Below, one piece after another: positions 44,868 to 55,535 of a DNA stretch of 64,000 nucleotides (position 1 is its first letter; every line of letters starts with the position of its first letter). Source of the stretch: Siphonodentalium dalli (Eukaryota > Mollusca > Scaphopoda > Gadilida > Siphonodentaliidae). The notes beneath the pieces are model-generated. The model saw nothing but the letters and a program-made list of their open reading frames with translations, did no database searches and was not told the DNA's origin. The translations under genes and the position numbers were made by a program. The DNA lies in assembly GCA_032622095.1 (NCBI GenBank), contig CP136063.1, positions 34,696,106 to 34,760,105 of the forward strand, in the 5' to 3' direction.

Positions 44868-45832
44868 AACAAGTACACATAGGCTAAGAAGGAAAGAAAC
44901 GCAGACGGCCAGAATAGAAAGAATGCCGTAGATGTCATCCAAACACTCAGGAACTCATTCAAATGAAAGGTAAACCTCCGTGTGTAATTCTGTATTCCGA
45001 AAACCAAATTCGGGACCAAAAAAATGTATGTAAAAAGTCAGGAATAGAACAGAGTATAATTGGTGTAGACAGAACCTTCAATTTGGGACCTTGCTTCTTA
45101 GTGTGTGGGAACAGAATTTTTTTAGAAAATCGACTCGTGATGTCCTGATCATCTTAGGGCTATGTTTCTACATTGGGATGCAACATACATCACATATCGC
45201 TTTTTCTCTCATATTAAATCCGTTCTGGATCTTAGATTTATGTGTAGAGTTCCAACATCTACACACCTCGTCTGCACACGCCATGTTGAAAAAATTAAAT
45301 TAAACGCCACTTAACCAAAGACATTGTTGCAAATACAAAAACTGTTCAAAGGGTATTCAACGACCTTTTCTCTGAAATTGGTCTTTTGTCGTGCAAAGAT
45401 GATTACGAATTTGATTTAGAGTCTTTAATGCTAATAGAATGATTTGACAGATATCCCGGCCTTCTCAAAATAGTTTTCCTCAATTCTGCCATCAAACGAT
45501 TTATATTCATGCCAACCATAGAAGGAAAATCTCCAATAGATTGGAACAATAAGGCATGTGAATCAATTAACCATATACGGAAATTAAGTACAAATTGGAA
45601 AAGTCTGGAACTTCCGGATCTTGTTTCAAATTGGAAAAGATTGTAAAACTCCAGGAAGTAGACGTCAGGAGAGCTATTCATTGGCAGGGCAATTTCGAAC
45701 TTGCAAATCATATGACTATATTCAAAATTTTGCATAGTAAATGGGTCACAATGACACCAGAAGAAAAAGATTTGGCATATTCAAAATTAATATCACATCA
45801 CTCAAGGAAAACCACTACTATCATATCAACTG
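44868..45832 (+). pseudogene. MULE-type transposase pseudogene, copy 1
   Basis: Pieces in different frames give IGVDRTFNLGPCFLV, DVLIILGLCFYIGMQH, CESINHI and KIVKLQEVDVRRAIHWQGNF. DxTFNLG and the late CESINxxLK motif are characteristic of MULE-like transposases as found in invertebrate genomes. A ~90 bp piece present in copy 2 (LGGQNLVIGSDEEK) is missing. There are several frameshifts and stops. A close tandem copy follows about 1.04 kb later. Confidence 0.6.
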
Positions 45833-45908
45833 ACAAAATCCTCATAATATTCAAAACTGCCCCACAGCTAGGAAACCGAACCAACGCAAACGAACAAAAT
45901 CAGCAAAA

Positions 45909-46960
45909 ATGAAGTACACACAGGCTAAGAAGGAAAGAAACGTTAACGGACAGAATAGAAAGAATCCTGCAGGTGTCATCCAAACACTTATGAATGAAAT
46001 ACACAGCAGTCTATTCATTCAGGAACTCATTCAAATGAAAGGTAAACCTCCGTGTGTAATTCTGTATTCCGAAAACCAAATTCGAGACCCAATAAAATGT
46101 ATGTAAAAAGTCAGGAATAGAACAGAGTATAATTGGTGTAGACAGAACCTTCAATTTGGGACCTTGCTTCTTAGTGTGTGGGAACAGAAATTTAGTTAGA
46201 AAATCGACTCGTGATGTCCTGATCATCTTAGGGCTATGTTTCTACATTGGGATGCAACATACATCACATATCGCTTTTTCTCTCCTATTGAATCCGTTCT
46301 GGATCTTAGATTTATTCGGTGTAGAGCTTGGAGGACAAAACTTAGTAATTGGTTCTGATGAGGAAAAACACTGACAAAAGCTCTTCAGCAATGTTTTCCA
46401 ACATCTACACACCTCGTCTGCACACGCCATGTTGAAAAAAAATTAAACGCCACTTAACCAAATACATTGTTGTAAATACAAAAACTGTTCAAAGGGTATT
46501 CAACGACCTTTTCTCGGAAAATTGTCTTTTGTGGTGCGAAGAGGAGTACAAATTTGATTCAGTCTTTAAGGCTAATGGAACAATTTGACATAGATATCCC
46601 GGCCTTCTCAAAATAGTTTTCCTCAATTCTGCCATCAAACGATTTATATTCACGCCAACCATAGAAGGAAAATCTCCAACAGATTGGAACAATAATGCAT
46701 GTGAATCAATTAACTACATACTGAAATTAAGTACAAATTGGAAAACTCTGGAACTTTCGGATCTTGATTTAAATTGGAAAAGATTGTAAAACTCCAGGAA
46801 GTAGACGTCAGGAGAGCTATTCATTGGCAGGGCAATTTCGAACTTGCAAATCATATGACTAAATTCAAAATTTTGCATAGTAAATGGGTCACAATGACTC
46901 CAGATGAAAATGATTTGGCATATTCAAAATTAATATCACATCAGTCGAGGAAAACATGAT
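45909..46960 (+). pseudogene. MULE-type transposase pseudogene, copy 2
   Basis: Same order as copy 1, more complete: GKPPCVILYSENQIRD, NLGPCFLVCGNR, ELGGQNLVIGSDEEK, QQCFPTSTHLVCTRHVEKKL, then PTDWNNNACESINYILKL and the KLQEVDVRRAI tail. GxDxExxLxxAL...PxxxHLxCxRHxxxxL is the catalytic-core context of this transposase class. There are at least two frameshifts. No terminal inverted repeats of a MULE were recognised around either copy. Confidence 0.65.
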
Positions 46961-47070
46961 TTATCACGTGATGCAGCGATTAGGGGAATTCCCGTACTAT
47001 CAAAACAAGCGACGGCCATATTGGAAAACTGCTATATCTCGAAGTGAAAATTTATATTGTCACGGATAAA

Positions 47071-47276
47071 ATGACCGACAGCGACACCGACGATTACAGT
47101 TCTGATGAATCTGAATATCAAGCAGATGAAGGCATAGAGCCGTACCGTTTCGAACTGATGGAATGACCGAAACAAGTCACAAACTCGAGCAGTGAAAGTG
47201 AAACAGACAGCGAAAATGAAGCTGAATCTAAAAGTAACACAGAAACGCAGATAGTTTCTTCCAGAAGTTTGTTTTG
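47071..47276 (+). pseudogene. N-terminal exon of a P2X7-cytosolic-domain-like protein
   Basis: The ATG at 47071 reads TDSDTDDYSSDESEYQADEG, then IEPYRFELME and a TGA at 47164. The same frame continues afterwards with an acidic/serine tract (NSSSESETDSENEAES) to 47276. An acidic start followed by GIxPYxFEP is typical of the multi-copy invertebrate genes annotated as P2X purinoceptor 7-like. The TGA breaks the frame. Confidence 0.5.
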
Positions 47277-47535
47277 ATAAATCTTATCTTATCTTATGAC
47301 ATCCAAGCATACAGAATCAAGAGGTTCGAGAGACTGACATTTCAGCATAAACTACGATGAAATTGTTCAGATCTATTTAGTTACCCAGTATCCAATTCAA
47401 AATTATATTGTAAGGCCCAAATTTGAAATTTTTGTTACTTATTTTTTTTAAAGTTACCTTTAATCTCAATTATGCACTGAATTATGGTTGAAAATAAGGT
47501 AAAATAATTACTAGTGTCACTTGCAACCAGATATA

Positions 47536-47720
47536 TACGGTAATGCCCTACATAATCCACCTCTTAACCACAGCAGAATTATGGGTAACTTGTCAGGATT
47601 TAGTCCGAAATATGGCTTGTTGCCATTCATGGTAACAAGCCATATTTCCGACTAAATCCTGAAAAATTACCCATAATTCTGCTGTGGTTAAGAGGTCGAT
47701 TACTTAGGGCATTACTGTAC
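47536..47720. mobile_element. Palindromic MITE (family P1), copy 2
   Basis: A 185 bp palindrome matching 5431-5650: CTTAACCACAGCAGAATTAT on one side and ATAATTCTGCTGTGGTTAAG on the other, ends GGTAATGCCC and GGGCATTACTGTA. It sits in the intron between the two P2X7-like exons. Confidence 0.85.
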
Positions 47721-47767
47721 ATGTTATGTTTGGTGAATAACTTGCTGCATTTGTTATATATTTCCAG

Positions 47768-47975
47768 GTGTTCCTGTGGAATTTGCGTCATAATGCCAAG
47801 AGAGGAAGACTGCCTTTGATGTCATGACATACAACCATGCCAAGAGATAATTGAAGACAATGACATCGAATGCATCACTAGCCACGAGTCATTTGAAGTC
47901 AACTGCTTGAACAAATATGTGCTTGAAGTCTCCTTTCTCGACTAGCGAAGGTCCAATAGATGGTGATACAAATCC
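47768..47975 (+). pseudogene. P2X7-type cytosolic domain exon (P2RX7_C-like), two stops
   Basis: After acceptor TATATTTCCAG the frame reads CSCGICVIMPREEDCL, a TGA, CHDIQPCQEI, DNDIECITSHESFEVNCLNK and YVLEVSFLD, a TAG, then RR. CxCGxCxxMPxxxxCxCCxEI and ECITxHxxFxxxCLxxxVL are the zinc/ballast-domain pattern of the P2X7 C-terminus, known also in stand-alone invertebrate proteins. The TGA replaces the conserved second Cys and the TAG a conserved Tyr, so these look like point mutations. A donor, AATCC|GTAAG, ends the exon. Confidence 0.75.
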
Positions 47976-48061
47976 GTAAGTTACCCTTATTATATCATGA
48001 AAAGTTTGGCATGTGACATTAGTGAACTCAATTCTAGGAACATTTTTCAAAAAAAAATGTA

Positions 48062-48340
48062 TTATCCCATAGAGAGCCCCACACAGACTGGAGCAGACAA
48101 CACTCTGTAGTGCATGCTTCCATCAGTGTGAGGCTCCATGTGGGTTAATTTTAATTTTGTATGCAAGTTGGAAGAATATAAGAAAAAATTATTAAAATTG
48201 TTAACAATTGTAAAAAATAATAACAAATGATGAAAAATTGTTAGGCCAATGCATTCTCTTATAAATGCAAGGCGACCTGTAAGAGAATGCATTGGCACAG
48301 GGTATATGGGTTGATACAAAACTTGGCACTGAAAGGGTTA
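48062..48340. mobile_element. Degraded TTAA-type MITE
   Basis: The right end GGCACTGAAAGGGTTAG matches the GAGTGCC/CAGTGCC TTAA elements, with the final A changed. The left end TTATCCCATAGAGAGCCCC resembles TTAACCCTTTATAGAGCCCC. It contains a GAGCCCCACA stem (48068-48140) and a hairpin module that has lost its centre (48245-48296). Confidence 0.65.
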
Positions 48341-48597
48341 GTCCTTCGCATTCATCTAAATTTTGGCTTCACTTCGGATGTTTTCCATAGTTATCTCAAA
48401 CAAGACAGCTATCTCATCTCACTGCTAAATAGTCAACATTGTGAATGTCCTGCTGGAAAAGGGCCACATGGAACCTGCAAACACCTGGCAGCAGTGTATG
48501 ATGTTGACAGTCTTCACATCAACCGGGGAGATATGTGTTGACAAGACAAGGACTGAGAGTCTACAGACGTTCTATAAACCAAAATCCAAACAAAAAG
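48341..48597 (+). pseudogene. SWIM zinc-finger exon
   Basis: The frame reads SYLISLLNSQHCECPAGKGP, then HGTCKHLAAVYDVD, giving CxCxnCxH, the SWIM finger. Before a donor (AAAAAG|GTGAGC) the neighbouring frame reads ESLQTFYKPKSKQ, the usual follow-on of SWIM/YqaJ-type invertebrate proteins, so there is one frameshift after GDMC. The 5' side is cut by the TTAA-type MITE. SWIM fingers bind DNA or proteins and are common in transposon-derived genes. Confidence 0.65.
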
Positions 48598-50640
48598 GTG
48601 AGCTGTCATTTGTTTAACAGGAGTTACAGGACCTGTCAAGTTAAAACTTCGAACGATGATACAGTCAATTTCGCTTTATTGCATAGCGTCGGTGCATGGC
48701 TTTTCTTATGCAGTTAACCGAATATGCATAAAGCCGAAATCACAAAAAAAGAAGCACAAGCCGTTTTTCTATCACCAGCATCAGTCTAGAAATACAGTGA
48801 ATTGTTCATGTTTCGTTCATTCAATTTCATCATCAATTTAGTTTCTTTAAAAAAAATAATATCTAAAGAGCTTCATCTATATTAATTTAATGTTATTCCA
48901 TATTATATTATCATCTACGATTGTAAAATGTTCAAGAATAAAACGATGTTCTTGTCGGGAACGGCAACCCCCATTGATAATAAACTCACTATATACATGT
49001 TTATATTTAAAATATATCCAATCAATCAGATAGAAATGCATTACACAGATGTAATATTAAACAAATAATCATTAACTACCCACCAAATATCAGTTAATAG
49101 CCACCAAGAACTGGTAAGAAAAACGCCAATGTTTCCCGATAAAAATATAAAAATACTATTTTCGTTTGTTTCACGTTATGTACGGTAGTTGCCGTTTATT
49201 TTCGGTAATTTTGTTTGTTTAAAAATAAATAGGTATATGAAGAGCCTAATCTATATTAAATTGTGTCAATTTAATGTTATGTGATATTATATCATCATCT
49301 AAAATGCAGTAATGTTGAAGAATAAAACTGTTGTCAGTTTCCCCCTATTCTAAATACTGCACACATGCGTAATTTATTCAATACAATACCTATAAGAAAT
49401 GCATGCCATCAACGTAATATAATACAAAAACAAACATTTGTTATCACCCAACCATCTATCCATGTAGCCAACTAGAAAAACTAACAAAAATCAAATTGAT
49501 TTCCCAATATATCATGCATATTTGTGAGTGCAATTTACGAATCTATATTGAACTATGGGAAGAGGCATAACTCTATTAATTAAATGCAACATTAATTTTG
49601 GGGAAATAAAGTGTCTTCAAAAATTAAATAAAATCACGATCTGATAATTAATCAGTGAACAATCACACCAAAACAATTGAGTAGAAACTGTCAAACGTAA
49701 ATGTTTGCTGAATTGAGCCCCAATATAGTTTTAATTAAACATTGAAGCCCAACAGTGTATGACACCTTCTTTAATTGGTACGCTCACAAATGACCCCAAG
49801 CAACATGCCAGTTCAACAAAGGTGTAAAGATGTTTTGATAGCACGTGCTCCTAATGAGGGCCTGTCTGGAGCATTTCTTTAGTGACCTCATTGACATTAA
49901 TATTGCTATGATTTCATTTTGTGGAAATGGAATTAGGTCAAATTCACACCTCAATGCATGCATATTTGCGGCGACTTGATTAATCTTTTGTCATCGCTAC
50001 TGAAACTGTTTTGTTTCCCAGAAGCCGGCGATTTCTTAGAAGTTGGAGCATGAATAAATATTGAAGACCTGTTAAATATGGGTTATTTAAATTTAGACAA
50101 AATAAATCACTTTGTGTTGCTAAGACAATAATTTGATGAGTTATTTCTGAACTATTTTCCGTAACCTTGCGTAATTAGAGCTACCAATTTCTTAGTTTCA
50201 CTTTCGGTTTCAACACAAACTTACCGGGAAACTGGAATCATTGCGCAGGTGTTTACAAACTTGCATTTTCTGAAGCTGACACAATTCAACAGATTCTCTT
50301 AATCTGATAGAATTCCTGGAAATATTATTTTATCTTTCAATAGGATTATCTGAATCTGACATAAATTCCAGGAATCAATTGCACCGGTGATTACAAACGC
50401 CATGTGTTTAGTCGGCGTCTTGACACTTCGTTGATGGAATTCCCGGAAACTTCACTTATTGGAATTGCAACTGGAACTGCATGTATTTACAAAAGTTTTT
50501 TATGAAGCAGATGTTAGAAGTATGTTAGAAGAAAAGCATGTGTGTAATAAAACTGCCGTTGTTCTCGCGATGGTCATTGTTACCAACTTTGTATTAAGTT
50601 TTCCCATAAAATACGTTTTTCAAAGTAAATATTTTAACAA
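48598..50640. other. AT-rich DNA with a diverged internal duplication, no gene seen
   Basis: A ~100 bp block (CTTCATCTATATTAATTTAA, a gap, AGAATAAAACGATGTT) near 48870-48960 is repeated in diverged form at 49245-49345. Around 50220-50460, CGGGAAACTGGAATCATTGC and ATTTCTGAAGCTGACA/ATCTGAATCTGACA-like blocks hint at an old inverted or direct repeat. No recognised protein or RNA gene. Confidence 0.4.
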
Positions 50641-50647
50641 ATTGCTA

Positions 50648-51022
50648 CCCTGCTGGACAAAACAAGTGTCCACTTAACCGCGGTGCGGTTAGCGTTGCCA
50701 CCGCGGCCGAAATGCAACTACACTGCGGCTCCACCGGCTAACAACAGTTGGGCTGCGGTGTACTTGCCATTCGGCCATGGTGTAGTTGCAGCGGTGTACG
50801 TTCATTAAACTGAAAAAAGATGATACAAACCCGAAATCTAACCACGATGTACATGCCATTCGGCCGCGTTGTAGTTGCCTTTCGGCCATGGTGTACTTGC
50901 CGCTCGGCTGCAGTGTACTTGCCGTTCGGCCGCGGTGCTCAACTGCAGTTACAAACTCTGACACCGCGACCGAACGGCAAATACACCGCGGTGCCAATGG
51001 ACACTTGTTTTGTCCAGCGGGG
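50648..51022. mobile_element. TA-flanked GC-rich MITE (family T1), copy 1
   Basis: The ends CCCTGCTGGACAAAACAAGT and ACTTGTTTTGTCCAGCGGGG are inverted and flanked by TA. The inside is much richer in G+C than the surroundings and repeats motifs like TTCGGCCGCGGTG and GTACTTGCC about ten times. A copy in the opposite orientation lies at 58568-58942. A TA target fits Tc1/mariner-type elements. It is non-coding although frames happen to be open. Confidence 0.8.
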
Positions 51023-51659
51023 TATAATTTCGGCACCATGAGGTGACTTTTTACCCCTTCTCATCAACATTTTTGGCGATTTTTGTATGCATAAAAACGG
51101 AATAGAGTCTGACCCTTATGCAAATAAACGATTAAAAAATAGTCTTTTTATGAGAAAATGGTTTGGTGCATGCATATTTTATGCAAATAGCCGAAATATG
51201 CATTTAAACGATATGCAATTAACTGAAATTGACTGTATATCCAAAATGTGTATTGATTTTTTTCTTAGTATTTCAATAAACCATTTTCTTGTAATTTCAC
51301 AGTAAATATGACAATGCAAATGTTAGTCACTATAATTATTCAAATCCACCTTCAGTGAAACATATCGACCTCATACATGTATGTGTGCAAAACTTAATTT
51401 ATACTACTTAATACACAATTACTATATTTGGTTTACCGGTATGTACATGTACTATTAAATAAATTCCTCTATTACAGAACACTTTGTCTGTTTTTCTTTC
51501 AAATACTCTAGATTCTCTAATGAAAGTTGAATGCCTCCGGGTGAAAGCATCAACCCCACTGGATGATCCCAGGCCACCAAATTACGAAACATTGTGGGAT
51601 ATAATGACTACATTGTATGTAAAGAATGTTGTGCTAAACTTTTGTTCAAATAAATCTAA

Positions 51660-52244
51660 AGACATTTCGATGAGGTGACAAGACTGAGAGAACTGGAAAC
51701 GACATTAAACTCTGTTCCCAAGGAATGTCTAGCATGGAAATCAGCCTTTAAGGTTTTATTTAGGAGGAGGCACAACTCGTTGGTAAACAGTGATGTTTCT
51801 TCCCCTATTGATCCACATATGTCGGCGGAACGGTCCAATCAAGACGCAGCAGCTTTCGAGAAGACGCGATGTCATATCCGTGATGATGCTGCGAAGGCAA
51901 CTAGGTGCGTTGCCGATAGGATGATTCAGGCCGGTCTCCGTAAGCGAACAGAAGCGGTCTTCGATATCGGTTGCAGGGTTCTTGTTAGAACGTCGGCCAA
52001 ATCATCGAAGGCGACGTCTAGGCTACATGTACTCAAAGGTGTGGTCAAGAAACGGAATCTGAAATCAGGCCGTTATAAAATACTATTGGTTTCGAAAAAT
52101 CTGGAAGCATGGTACTATGTTTCACATATTACAAGTTTGACTGTTGTGAATAATGAAGAGGCCAAAGTGCGTGCATGTAGGCACTTATCGAGGTGGAAAT
52201 ACTACCAAGCATTGAGTCAAGAAGACCGATTTGACGCTTATTAA
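51660..52244 (+). pseudogene. C-terminal part of a Ginger/KRBA2-like integrase
   Basis: The frame opens after a TAA at 51657 and runs LRELETTLNSVPKECLAWKS, FRRRHNSL, then AERMSIQ-like helical sequence, HIRDDAAKATRCVADRMI, VFDIGCRVLVRT, GRYKILLVSKN and YVSHITSLTV before a TAA. The AAxATxxxADRM, VGxxVLVR and GxYKI order matches the tail of integrases in Ginger DNA transposons and the KRBA2-like proteins derived from them (GPY/F-like region). The catalytic core is not present upstream. Confidence 0.55.
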
Positions 52245-52497
52245 CAAATGGGCTTCACACCGTCATTGAATCCAGTTGGCGATGGCAATTGCCAATTCGT
52301 GGCCATAGATGATCAACTCGGGTTACTGGGCATCAGCTACTCTGAGAAACCAGATCACTGAGCATATGCGGGCACATCCATTCAGCAATGGCAGAGAGCC
52401 ATTGCAACATTTTATTGACGGAGAGGATGTGGACGCATACATAGATACTACACAAAATCTGATTTTCAAAGTAATTCATCAGACCATGACTGTCTAG
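52244..52497 (+). pseudogene. OTU cysteine-protease domain, in frame after the integrase tail
   Basis: Past the TAA at 52242-52244 the same frame gives MGFTPSLNPVGDGNCQFVAI and DDQL. A shift to 52309 then gives YWASATLRNQITEHMRAHPF, LQHFIDGEDVDAYI. DGNC is the catalytic motif of OTU deubiquitinase-like proteases (Asp and Cys). OTU domains fused to Ginger-type integrases are known. The stop plus one frameshift show decay. The distal His region is not seen. Confidence 0.65.
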
Positions 52498-52499
52498 AG

Positions 52500-53310
52500 A
52501 TGCCGTTAAATGAAACGGTAGTGGAAAATTCAAATTGAGGCTAAATTCATAGAGAAGAGCACAAGACTGCAGTCGAAGTCAGCAGTGCCATGATGAACAC
52601 ATGATGAGGATGACTGCTTCATGTTTTGGAGATATAATAAACATGATGATGCACCGATGAGAGGATGTAATGACAATGAATGACTTGTCACTGAAATCAA
52701 GCAGAAGTACAACCAGTGTGTGAAACACAACATGTAGATGAAACTACCAGATGCAGTTCTTTCACTTTAGTTACTCGATTGTGCTAGCACAAGAAAGGAA
52801 AATGGCATCAAGGCTGAGAATAAATGGCGGGACACGAACAAAGTCCGGTGCAAAATTGTCAATGTCCAGTTGTGTTTTAAAATCGCCGGACATTTTGTCT
52901 GGTACGAAATTTGCATTGGCTGAGCACTGTATATTGGCATTATTATTTCCTGACGCAAATCTGAATACGCTGGTCGTGATGCTCGTCTGTAATTTTTGAA
53001 CAGTTTCTATATGTGGTTGTTTGGGTAGCCTTTATTGTTGCGTTGGGGCAACTTCTCTTTGCAAGAATACCGCACTATTCAAAATAACTTTTCTGTGTGG
53101 GCACTGGGTTTCCCCTGCGATAAAAATAACATCTGGAAAAAAACAAGTTATTCTGAAAACTAGCCCCGGAATATGGCGGAACGTAATAGATATTTTTCGA
53201 TCGGGGTTAATGTCGTGGCATTGTCTGAAAATTTTATCAAATGAATTTTGTTGGGTAAAACTTGTGTTGTGTTTAACAGCCATAGGTGTAGTATTTTTAT
53301 TTATTCCTCA
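52500..53310. other. Unassigned sequence between the OTU remnant and the TIR element
   Basis: Frames at 52751-52999 (plus) and 53021-53326 (plus) are open but have no motif I know. This could be more of the Ginger-like element. No termini were identified. Confidence 0.25.
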
Positions 53311-53575
53311 GGCCAGACCAATTTAATTACTTGTTTTACGAACACCGCCGATAGCTTTTTCCGCCAAAACCGAATAAAAATAATACACTTTTCTTCCCAG
53401 AGAAATTACGTTTTCTGGATTTTAGTGATTTCGTTCCGCCTACGAGTTGTGTATTCCGGATTATAACGCTCCGTATTCCGGCCTTCCGAGTTATGCGTTC
53501 CGGTTCCGTGACCTTTTGTTTACATCTGTCAGCGTGCATAACTTCCGTTGTTTAGTGAAACATGTGCGAAATAGA

Positions 53576-55138
53576 ATGGAGACTGCAGATTACTTCAGCT
53601 TAAAAATACTAACAGACACGCAACGGACGCTGAAGCAAAAGCTAGTTCAATTGAGTCTTTCTGATGTAGTATCCGTGACATTTAGTGAGGTGGGCGATGA
53701 CTTTAAAGTGGATAAAATCACGGTTAAAAACGGTAGTGACTCAACTGATGGCCACGAAGTTCAGCCAAACACCCCCCTCAATATTGTTTCCCGATTTGGC
53801 GCATCATGCATCATTCTCCACGTCTCAAAGCTGTCAGTTGGTGATGGTGTGTCAGTTTCTAAGAAGACTTTGGATGCATTCGATGTAATGATGTCGGCAC
53901 GAAGTGACTTGTTACCCAGATAAAGTCGAATTCAAAATAAACAGAAGAGATTTTGATCTACACAACGATGTCATCGAACTGTTCAAACAAAAACACTATT
54001 CATTTATACCTGAAAACGTCCACACCATAGGAAAACTTGTGATAAAAACTCTGGTGGATGTATTGTGGTGGATGACCCCACACCATAACAAACTCTTGTC
54101 CAGAAACATCAAAATCCCTGAGATGTTCCAACAGTTCACAGGTTATTACGACCATAGGAAGGCGCACAAAGCTGCACCAAAGGTGAGAAATCATATCAGC
54201 TTGATAACTGTTGAAGAAATCCCGAATGTCCTGGATAAATACACGTATACATGCAGTCGAAACAAACTCTACATATATCGTGACGCTATGTACTATATAC
54301 AGCGTAGAGTTCGTTTCGTACTCGTATACATGTATTTCATAATTTGTCGCAGAAAAATGGCATCACTGATTCAGTAAAATAAAATATAGGAAATTGGGGT
54401 GGGGCAAGATTCCTGGCAAACGCCTAGGAAAGGAAGTGCTGTCCAATTTTTTTAAAGGGGGAGGGGTCCATATTAAAATAAAATATGGGAAACTGGGGTG
54501 GGGCAAGATTGCCTTTTGGACATATTCTTAAAATATACTTCTTTGTTTTTGATTTTATTGATGTTAGAGCATCTGAATGGAGGTACATGTATTTGTGGTC
54601 TGTATACTTAGTACCGTTACTTCTGTCTTCAAGTAATTTAATATGTTGAACTATTTAGATACTTCTATAAATTCAGAGAAAGAATATTAAATACAGCATC
54701 TAAAGTAACATAAAGTTACGCTCTATGTAAGTGGCAATTTCAAGGCGGTAAACTGCATTGATCAATGCATCGCCAACGCGGTGCTCATTCGTTGACGATG
54801 AATTGGCACTGTGTTGGCGATGCATTGTAACTGCTGCCGACAATGCATTGACGATGTTGATCGCTGCAGTGCCAACACATGGTCAATGCATTGACGTTGC
54901 CACTTACATTGAGTTGTACTGTACATGTAAAATACAATTGTTGTGAAACATCAAATGGGTCAATTCTACATACAAAAAGAAAACAATTTTAACATCTGTC
55001 AGGCTGCATGTAAAAATATTAATATTTTCATTCATTATAATATTTCAGATAGAGTCTTCTGTCCTGAAGAGCCACATTGATCACATGACTGAACTGTTGA
55101 TGATGCCGTGGATGCACAAGTATGATGATCTCCGTTAA
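53576..55138 (+). CDS. Two-exon gene of an unnamed repeated invertebrate family (one frameshift)
   Basis: The ATG at 53576 (context AGAATGG) starts ETADYFSLKILTDTQRTLKQ. Further on come FKVDKITVKN and TLDAFDVMMSARSDLLPR, then a TAA at 53922; the next frame carries FTGYYDHRK and HKAAPK to a donor at 54182/54183. Before it, LVDVLWWMTPHHNKLL and PEMFQQF stand out. Exon 2 (55049-55138) gives LKSHIDHMTELLMMPWM and ends LR-stop. The LxDxLWWxxPHHxxxxxRxxxIPExFxxFxGY pattern is one I recognise in many uncharacterised cnidarian/mollusc proteins. Function unknown. A single-base shift near 53905 is the only defect seen. Confidence 0.55.
54390..54515 (+). repeat. ~100 bp direct duplication in the intron
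   Basis: AAAATAAAATATAGGAAATT and AAAATAAAATATGGGAAACT, each followed by GGGGTGGGGCAAGATT. Confidence 0.85.
54721..54913. mobile_element. Small MITE in the intron of the TIR-borne gene
   Basis: CTCTATGTAAGTGGCAA at the left pairs with TTGCCACTTACATTGAG at the right (one mismatch). The inside repeats GCATTG, GACGATG and GCCAACGC-like motifs as a folded structure. It is non-coding. Confidence 0.7.
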
Positions 55139-55226
55139 CTCAGGTCTTCCCAAGTCACAGTACCACAAGCTAGAAGACATGGATAATTACATGTATATCT
55201 GTTTTGTTTTGAGTTATTTCTTATTG

Positions 55227-55232
55227 AATAAA
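55227..55232 (+). terminator. AATAAA polyadenylation signal of the 53576 gene
   Basis: AATAAAG lies 89 bases after the stop codon of exon 2 and before the element's right TIR, so the transcription unit appears to end within the element. Confidence 0.6.
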
Positions 55233-55535
55233 GTTTGTTTACCTTATTCACTACTTATTACATTATTTAGAAGCTATGGGATGTATATCGGTCATTTCTG
55301 AATTTTTTTTAGGAATATTATTTATTTTTTTATTCCCTCCTGCATCTACATATTTTTTTCCCAGTCGTTCGTAAAACAAGTAATTAAATTGGTCTGGCCT
55401 CACAGTGGATCGCGAGACTAATAATAGGCAGTGTCATTCTTCAGCATTTCGTTACAGTTTCGGTTGTACGATGTTGGTTTTGGAAATTCCGGTAATGTTG
55501 TCAGCACAGCACGTGCATGTTGTCATGTCTAAAAA

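Larger units (their letters stand above)
53311..55402 (+). mobile_element. 2.1 kb element with 33-bp TIRs carrying a gene
   Basis: GGCCAGACCAATTTAATTAC at the left and GTAATTAAATTGGTCTGGCC at the right belong to a 33-bp inverted pair that also includes CTTGTTTTACGAAC or its complement. It encloses a complete-looking two-exon gene with its polyadenylation signal (AATAAA, 55227-55232). No obvious target duplication was found (flanks CTC and CAC). No transposase motif (DDE, HUH, Tyr) was seen in the encoded protein, so either the gene is an unrecognised mobility protein or the element is mobilised in trans. Confidence 0.65.

Noticed and set aside
47071-47975. Selenoprotein or stop-codon readthrough in the P2X7-like gene
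   Set aside because: A TAG at a conserved Tyr, frame loss near the exon end and no visible SECIS-like structure point to plain decay.
50689-51046. Several overlapping frames in the GC-rich T1 MITE
   Set aside because: Open on both strands because of repeated CCGCGG motifs; the second copy does not preserve a protein.
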